This document shows, in pieces, positions 58,558-64,000 of a stretch of DNA of 64,000 nucleotides. The translations under genes and the position numbers were made by a program. The notes under the pieces were generated by a model. That model did not search any database. It was not told the origin of the DNA and saw nothing but the letters and a program-made list of their open reading frames with translations. The number at the start of each line of letters is the position of its first letter. Positions within the stretch are counted from its first letter, which is position 1. This stretch comes from Thamnidium elegans (taxonomy: Eukaryota; Mucoromycota; Mucoromycetes; Mucorales; Mucoraceae): the NCBI GenBank assembly GCA_025201345.1, contig JAIXMG010000004.1:620001-684000 (forward strand), written 5' to 3'.

Positions 58558-59700
58558 CATCAAGAACAGGAATAGGATACAAGCCGTCACCATTGTCTTG
58601 TATTTGTCTCATGACGTTGAACTCATCAATGTCGCTCTGAATAAAATCCTCGAAGACCTATTTTTGTTGTAATTGTTAGAATATATATCTTTATAAATTT
58701 ATTTTTGATATACTTACAATCGAATTGCTCGTGTTTATTGTATTGCGGCATACTTTTCTATACGCATGTAACCAAAAAATGCTGGTTGTAATGGCAGGAA
58801 ACATTTCGGCAAATGGTCGTAGTATACTGTTTAATTGTGTTTCGATGGCAGTAGATTGTCCAATTAGCCTTTGAAGTAATGCAGAGCAATTTTGCTCTAT
58901 TCGTAGACCAATATATTGAGCCAAGTAGTTTTGTGTAATATTTTCATTCAATATATCGACGTTAGTGACCGCAAATTCTTGATACATTTCGTTGACAATA
59001 TCAATATTAGCTACCATCACCACTCTTGATTGAATAAGTTGGGCTCGTTCATTATCGTTAGTGGTTACGACAATATTTTGATTTAGCCTTTCTATCATAT
59101 TGTTAACGTTATGAACATCTGTTTGATAATTAATTGCTGCATTTATAACCAGTCTTGTATTATTAGGAAGTTGAGTAAATATGTTTTGTAAAATCTGATT
59201 TAGTACTTGTCGATATAATGGTCCGATATTGGATATCTGTAGTAGTATATCTCTTGATGTAGTGATGTATATCAAACATTTTTTTGCTACATTTAGGATA
59301 TTGTTGTTAATTTCTGTTGCTAAAAAGATATCGTCAATCTCGCCTACTTGGATAAAATCGTTTGTAATATCCTCTATAATAAGTTGAATGTCTTGGATTT
59401 TATTATTTAAATGCACAATAAGCGCTTTAACTGTATTCGACATCATTTGTGCAACGGGGTTAGCAGCAACTGCTAGAATAGCTTGCATTCCGTTTAACTG
59501 GTCCCGGACTAAAGCTAGTTGCTCTGAGAAGTTAAGCATAGATGTTTGTACGTCCCTAAATGTTGCAATATCTCTGGCATAATTATTCTGTAAATTGAGC
59601 TGCTCATTTTCTAGATATTGTATTACTATATAAAGACCAAAATTCATAGTATCGCTCGACGCGATACTATGTCTTTGTGCTATTTCCCTGAGTAAATTCT
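58538..59700 (-). CDS. Unidentified helical protein
   Basis: A long open stretch (in frame back to an acceptor near 59699, with an ATG at 59647, MNFGLYIVIQYLENEQLN) continues to a donor at about 58714. It splices in phase into a last exon at 58657-58538 that ends VLDDLHVDK. The 320 residues are helical and rich in Asn, Ile and Gln with heptad-like spacing, and no catalytic motif is visible. A Pro-rich, basic exon-like stretch (RQKVNPPSVGSTSGAPPDNP) at about 59757-59945 may be the 5' part, after an intron with a TCTAAC branch point; the join is not resolved. The stop overlaps the ATG of the next gene. Confidence 0.5.
59645..59671. repeat. Perfect 11-bp inverted repeat (hairpin) at a start codon
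   Basis: CATAGTATCGC, a 5-nt TCGAC loop, then GCGATACTATG. The arm contains the ATG of the frame starting at 59647. It is inside a coding stretch, so it could be a chance product or a regulatory hairpin. Confidence 0.85.
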
Positions 59701-59950
59701 ATTGAGTATGAACTTATTAGTAAACTTGTCATGTTATATAATTAATCTTTATCTTATAGTTTTTATATGGCTCTTTCAAGAGAGGAGAAAGTTTGCTTTT
59801 TCTGTTAAAGTACCCTCCTTTTGGATAATCAACTGGAGGGTTTGATTGAGGATTGTCTGGAGGAGCACCCGATGTAGAACCGACAGAAGGAGGATTTACT
59901 TTCTGTCTTTTAACACTCTCACCTAGTGTCCTTCTTTCCTCTTTAACCAA

Positions 59951-60459
59951 AATTCGTTTTATTCAAGTTAGATTCCGATCACGAATTTTACAAAAAAGAA
60001 ATTTTATTTTATTTTATTATAGTACATACATACCCATCGTTTAAGAAGATAAATGAAGTTTTAGAGTGTGTATTATATATATATAACAAATAACAGAAAT
60101 AATGTGGTTGAATGAATATATAATAGAAAGAATATAATAGAAATATTATATATATAAGCGAGAAAGTATGTATAATAGAAAAAAAAGCAATATATATTAT
60201 ATTTCAGTTTTTATACAGCTTTTTGAACATGTTTCGGTCAACCATTGTCAAACTAATTACATTCTCTCTTTTTTGTATTTCGTATTTTGTATTTCTTTTA
60301 TGCTGTTACAGACTCTCCTTTTAAGTCGAATAACAAATAAAGGAGGTTACATAGTTTTACATCACTTAAAAAAGGGTAAGAAAATTACTAACAGGACAGG
60401 AGAGTGATGCAAAATTAATTTGACTGACCCGATGAAATAGCTCCAAGGATAGTATGACA
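59951..60459. other. AT-rich intergenic region
   Basis: Contains several (TA)n runs and AT-rich sequence with no supported gene. A possible first exon (ATG near 60033, donor GTATGT) of the unidentified helical protein lies at its lower end. Confidence 0.4.
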
Positions 60460-61208
60460 TTATGCCTTAGTCGAAGGCGTAATGATTACAGCTGGAGTCC
60501 CTCGAGCTGATCTTGCAGTAGATGGCCTCATATTAATGTCAAAAGCACTTTCATCGATGAAAATACAATTGTTGATGAAGTTGATTTCTGTCTTAGACCA
60601 GTTTTCAACCCACTCTCGTCGTACCCGAAGCTTATCAGGATTATTTCGAGATTTAGGATGACGAATTACTTTCTTTATCGACAAATTACATTCCTTGGAA
60701 ATAAACTCTCCAAGTTTTCGAAGTTTTCAGTTAAGCTATCAACTGCATCTTTGGTACGTGCCTGAGGTTATTCATCGAAATAATCTATCAGATGTTGTTT
60801 ATGTTCATCTTGAAGCTGGCGTTTCTTCCTATTAGTTTTGTTTGTATTTTTCTCGTATATATTCCATTCAGGGTCTGTTGTAAGCCGTTTAGCCCACTAC
60901 TGTCCTGTACGTTCGTTTATTCCAGCCATTCTTGCAGCTTTGGCAGCTTTGAAAAGCTTTAATTTAAGATAGTATAAAAACGAAGTCTTCTGATCAATTG
61001 AATAGGATTTATAGTGCCTTAAAGAGTTCTCTTGCGAGAGCTTGGTTTGAATCTCTTCCATTCGGCTGTCCAGCTCAGGATCGTTTTGATCAAGCTCGAC
61101 TGGCTGCTGTTCCTTATACTTGGCTAAGTTGGTTAAATTTTGGAGGCTGTAGTTCACGGTGTTTAAACCAAAATATCGTCTACCAAGTGTAGCACATTTG
61201 ATATGCAT
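60460..61208 (-). pseudogene. Second decayed DDE transposase fragment
   Basis: The minus-strand pieces at 61208-60897 (N-terminal, with ELDQNDPELDSRMEEIQ and AKAARMAGINERT) and 60684-60460 (KVIRHPKSRNNPDKLRVRRE and CIFIDESAFDINMRPSTARS) form the first half of a Tc1/mariner-type transposase. CIFIDESAF is the first catalytic Asp block. The frame is broken between the two pieces and the second and third catalytic blocks are missing. It differs in sequence from the copy at 21.7-22.9 kb, so two element families are present. Confidence 0.7.
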
Positions 61209-61269
61209 TCGGTGTGTATATTGGTATATTTTTTTTCCGTTTTTTTTGTTTTTGTTTTTTCGGTTTTCT

Positions 61270-61590
61270 TAGGGACCACCGCAAAAAGGATAGCTGAGGC
61301 ATATAACAATGTCCCTTTATCTCACCTTGTCAATATTACCCAACATTCTAAAAATCAGTTCGAAAAGCTGCTTAAACAAAGTCCCTATTTAAATAAAATG
61401 TTTCATATTAATTTCAAAAGTGTTCCAATTGAAGCTCGAAAAATGTACCACTGAGTTCAAAAATTGTTCGATTTGGGAGTGGAAGCACTGTATAGAATCA
61501 CCTGGGGAGAAGGGGTAACAAATACTTTTCGTGTTACGGATTCTACACGTGTTTTTCATACTGCAAACTGTATGAAAGGTATTAATGACA
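61270..61590 (+). other. Unidentified exon-like stretch with an in-frame TGA
   Basis: After an acceptor TTTTCTTAG (61263-61271) a plus-strand frame reads KRIAEAYNNVPLSHLVNITQ, then KMFHINFKSVPIEARKMYH, then a TGA at 61452-61454. The same frame continues for about 45 codons with VQKLFDLGVEALYRITWGEG and TNTFRVTDSTRVFHTANC. The composition is protein-like on both sides of the stop. No domain is recognised; it is probably a gene fragment. Confidence 0.35.
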
Positions 61591-61703
61591 AAAAAAAAAA
61601 GACATGCTTTATTACTGAACAAAAAAAAAAAAAAACGTAGCATTTTATTTAAGCGTTTGTTTTTTTTTCTTTTTAAAAAAAGAGTTTTGATAAAAGAAAC
61701 AAT

Positions 61704-63108
61704 TTAATATTCCTCAACATCCTCAATTTCAGAATCGCCCAAGGAGTCAGAACCAACCTCCTCGTAATCCTTTTCAAGAGCAGCCAAATCTTCACGAGCT
61801 TCGGAGAATTCACCTTCTTCCATACCTTCACCGACGTACCAATGAACGAAAGCACGCTTAGCATACATAAGATCGAACTTGTGATCAAGACGAGCCCAAG
61901 CCTCAGCGATAGCAGTGGTGTTGGACAACATACAAAGAGCACGTTGGACAGTAGCCAAATCACCACCGGGGACAGCAGCGGGGGCACGACAATTGATACC
62001 GACCTTGAAACCGGTAGGACACCAATCGACAAATTGAATGGTACGCTTGGTCTTGATAGCAGAGATAGCAGCGTTAGTGTCCTTGGGGACAACATCACCA
62101 CGATACAACAAACAACAAGACATGTATTTACCATGACGAGGATCACACTTAACCATTTGATTATTGGGTTCGAAACAAGCGTTAGTGATTTCTTGAACGG
62201 ATAATTGTTCATGGTAAGCCTTGGCGGAGGAGATAATAGGAGCATAAGTGACCAAGGGGAAATGAATACGAGGATAAGGAACCAAGTTAGTTTGGAACTC
62301 GTTCAAATCAACGTTAAGAGAACCATCGAAACGAAGAGAAGCGGTGATGGAAGAGACGACTTGAGCGATCAAACGGTTCAAGTTGGTATAAGAGGGACGC
62401 TCGATGTCCAAGTTACGACGACAGATATCATAGATAGCTTCGTTATCAACCATGAAGGAGACATCAGAGTGCTCAAGGGTGGTATGAGTGGTCAAGATGG
62501 AGTTATAAGGTTCAACAACGGAGGTAGCAACTTGAGGGGCAGGGTAAACAGAGAATTCAAGCTTGGACTTCTTACCGTAATCAACAGAAAGACGCTCCAT
62601 TAAAAGAGCACCAAAACCAGAACCGGTACCACCACCGAAGGAGTGGAAAACAAGGAAACCTTGAAGACCAGTACAGTTATCAGCCAATTTACGAATACGG
62701 TCCAAGACAGAGTCAACTAACTCTTTACCAACGGTATAATGACCACGAGCATAATTGTTAGCAGCATCTTCCTTACCAGTAATCAATTGTTCTGCAAGGA
62801 GTACATATTAGTATATATAAACAAAAACAAAGAATAATAAACTTACCAGGGTGGAATAATTGACGATAAGCACCAGTACGGACTTCATCAACAACAGTGG
62901 GTTCCAAATCGACCATGACGGTACGAGGAACGTGCTTACCAGAACTGGTCTCACTAAAGAAGGTGTCGAAAGAGTTGTCACCAGTGTTGTTTTCTTCAGG
63001 AATGTGACCATCAGGTTGAATACCGTGTTCAAGACAGTAAAGTTCCCAACAGGCGTTACCAATTTGGACACCTGCTTGACCAACGTGAATAGAAATAACT
63101 TCTCTCAT
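61704..63108 (-). CDS. TUB1: Alpha-tubulin
   Basis: Two exons (63108-62847 and 62791-61704) give 449 residues. The start [20 protein letters not shown] and the tail ending EDVEEY with a terminal Tyr mark alpha rather than beta tubulin. The GTP-binding [12 protein letters not shown] loop is present, as is the [20 protein letters not shown] segment across the splice. It forms the alpha subunit of microtubules. Residue composition is typical of highly expressed genes, with CG-richer codons than the surroundings. Confidence 0.97.
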
Positions 63109-63344
63109 AATATTAAAAAAAAAGGGTGTTTATATAGTTGATATATTCAAAAAGTTAAGGGAGAATAACCAACAAAATAATTTGTAAGAAAAAAAAAAAA
63201 AGGAAAAAGAAAAAAGGAAAAAAACGACTTTTTTTAATAGTGGAAAAAAAAATAGGGCATATCGGAGTACATAAATTTAAATTAGTTTTATTCCATTTTG
63301 GCCAATCAGCGCGTGCATAAGTGTAACATATATATATATAGGGC

Positions 63345-64000
63345 TTAGAGTAAGATGGAAGCAAAATAATCATCTTGTGTTTTTAAAGAGTCTAATTCTG
63401 CTTTTAGTGTAAGGAAAGGACCTTCTAGTTGATGTATAGTCATAATAGAAGCTTGTTTATCTTCAGTATAATCTCTACATTGAATCCAATCAGGTTTTAC
63501 TTGCATATAAAATGATATTTCTGTTGGTAAAACTGAAATTTCTAACCTAGCCCAACCTGGTCTATTGTTTTCTAAAGGATATAATTGAATACTTTTTAAA
63601 GAAGTTTGATGAAATTCCATTTTAAATCTACTGGGTCCATCTTGTATACACCAACTAAAGCTCTTCTTTTGTTTATCGTATTGACATAATAAATCGTTGG
63701 ATTCGAACCCCATTCTTTTCCAAGTTCCGATTTGTAGTGCTTGTGCTGAAATATGTATAGAATTAGGCATACTATTTAACATATTATTATCTTGATCTAA
63801 CACACACATTAAAATTTCTTTAGTATATTACAATTATATTACTTATATATTTATATATGCTTACAGAAAGGTAACTCATTCCACTGCTGTTGTGGCTGAT
63901 TATCAAAAAACTCGGTTTGATAAGAAGGTAATACAGATAAATTATCAAACGGTAATGATGAATTATTCAACATATTTGTATAGTTATTTGATGGCATCAT
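63345..64000 (-). CDS. Conserved fungal protein of unknown function (5' end may be outside)
   Basis: Exon 63796-63345 and an upstream exon beginning at or beyond 64000 join in phase at a GTAAGC donor (63864). The upstream exon starts with ATGATG at the window edge (MMPSNNYTNMLNNSSLPFDN), but the true start could lie outside. The main part reads PNSIHISAQALQIGTWKRMG, SFSWCIQDGPSRFKMEF, WARLEISVLPTEISFYMQVK and PDWIQCRDYTEDKQAS, ending LDSLKTQDDYFASILL. This pattern looks like the conserved core of a fungal regulatory protein family, but I cannot name it. There is no enzyme motif. Confidence 0.6.

Noticed and set aside
62205..62603. 132-codon plus-strand frame over the alpha-tubulin gene
   Set aside because: It is the antisense of a highly conserved coding exon and reflects codon bias.
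1..64000. tRNA, rRNA and CRISPR signals
   Set aside because: No A-box/B-box pair with a cloverleaf, no rRNA core sequence and no regularly spaced repeat with unique spacers was found on either strand.

Overview
This window is AT-rich nuclear DNA from a fungus, most likely an early-diverging one (Mucoromycota, probably Mucorales). The evidence is dense short GT-AG introns, long T and A homopolymer tracts between genes, and a mix of typical fungal genes (AAT-family amino-acid permease, Vps9 with a CUE domain, Osh4/Kes1-type oxysterol-binding protein, F-box protein) with genes that Dikarya usually lack (a RalGAP-alpha-like Rap-GAP protein and an AP-4-type sigma adaptin). I see no rRNA, tRNA or CRISPR array.

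Layout. 0.1-3.9 kb: an integrase-type HHCC zinc-finger protein with polyQ, then a highly acidic hypothetical protein, both minus. 4.2-7.4 kb: transportin-3/Mtr10, plus. 7.4-10.4 kb: gene-poor, with one unexplained open exon-like stretch. 10.4-11.1 kb: a six-exon sigma adaptin, plus. 11.3-14.1 kb: a 17-exon amino-acid permease containing 7-nt and 3-nt exons. 14.4-17.9 kb: trifunctional C1-tetrahydrofolate synthase, minus. 17.9-23.6 kb: gene-poor and repeat-rich, with a decayed Tc1/mariner-type transposase. 23.6-29 kb: F-box protein, Myb-repeat protein, a single-pass membrane protein with a PPxY motif, an M28/glutaminyl-cyclase-type protein and a small C2H2 protein. 29-36.3 kb: the large RalGAP-alpha-like gene, minus.

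36.3-44.7 kb: degenerate sequence, an alpha-crystallin protein interrupted by a long coiled coil, acyl-CoA-binding protein, Vps9 and Osh4. 44.7-48.3 kb: intergenic DNA with a perfect palindrome, a VHS-domain gene relic and a hexokinase paralogue lacking active-site residues. 48.5-49.3 kb: a decayed PD-(D/E)XK-like element gene. 50.1-54.9 kb: glycine-cleavage T-protein, a TBC Rab-GAP and a histidine phosphatase, all minus. 55-61.6 kb: a CsbD-like stress protein, microsatellites, unidentified genes and a second decayed transposase. 61.7-64 kb: alpha-tubulin and the end of an unidentified conserved fungal protein.

Functional themes. Several genes concern membrane traffic and small GTPases: Vps9 (Rab5 GEF), a TBC Rab-GAP, a RalGAP-alpha-like protein, Osh4, sigma adaptin and a VHS relic. 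Two enzymes share the folate one-carbon pool (T-protein and C1-THF synthase). Two proteins look stress-related (the interrupted alpha-crystallin protein and the CsbD-like protein). These genes are not organised as an operon. The most unusual loci are the alpha-crystallin protein with a ~250-residue helical insertion, the hexokinase without its catalytic Asp, the AP-4-type sigma adaptin and the 3-nt microexon.
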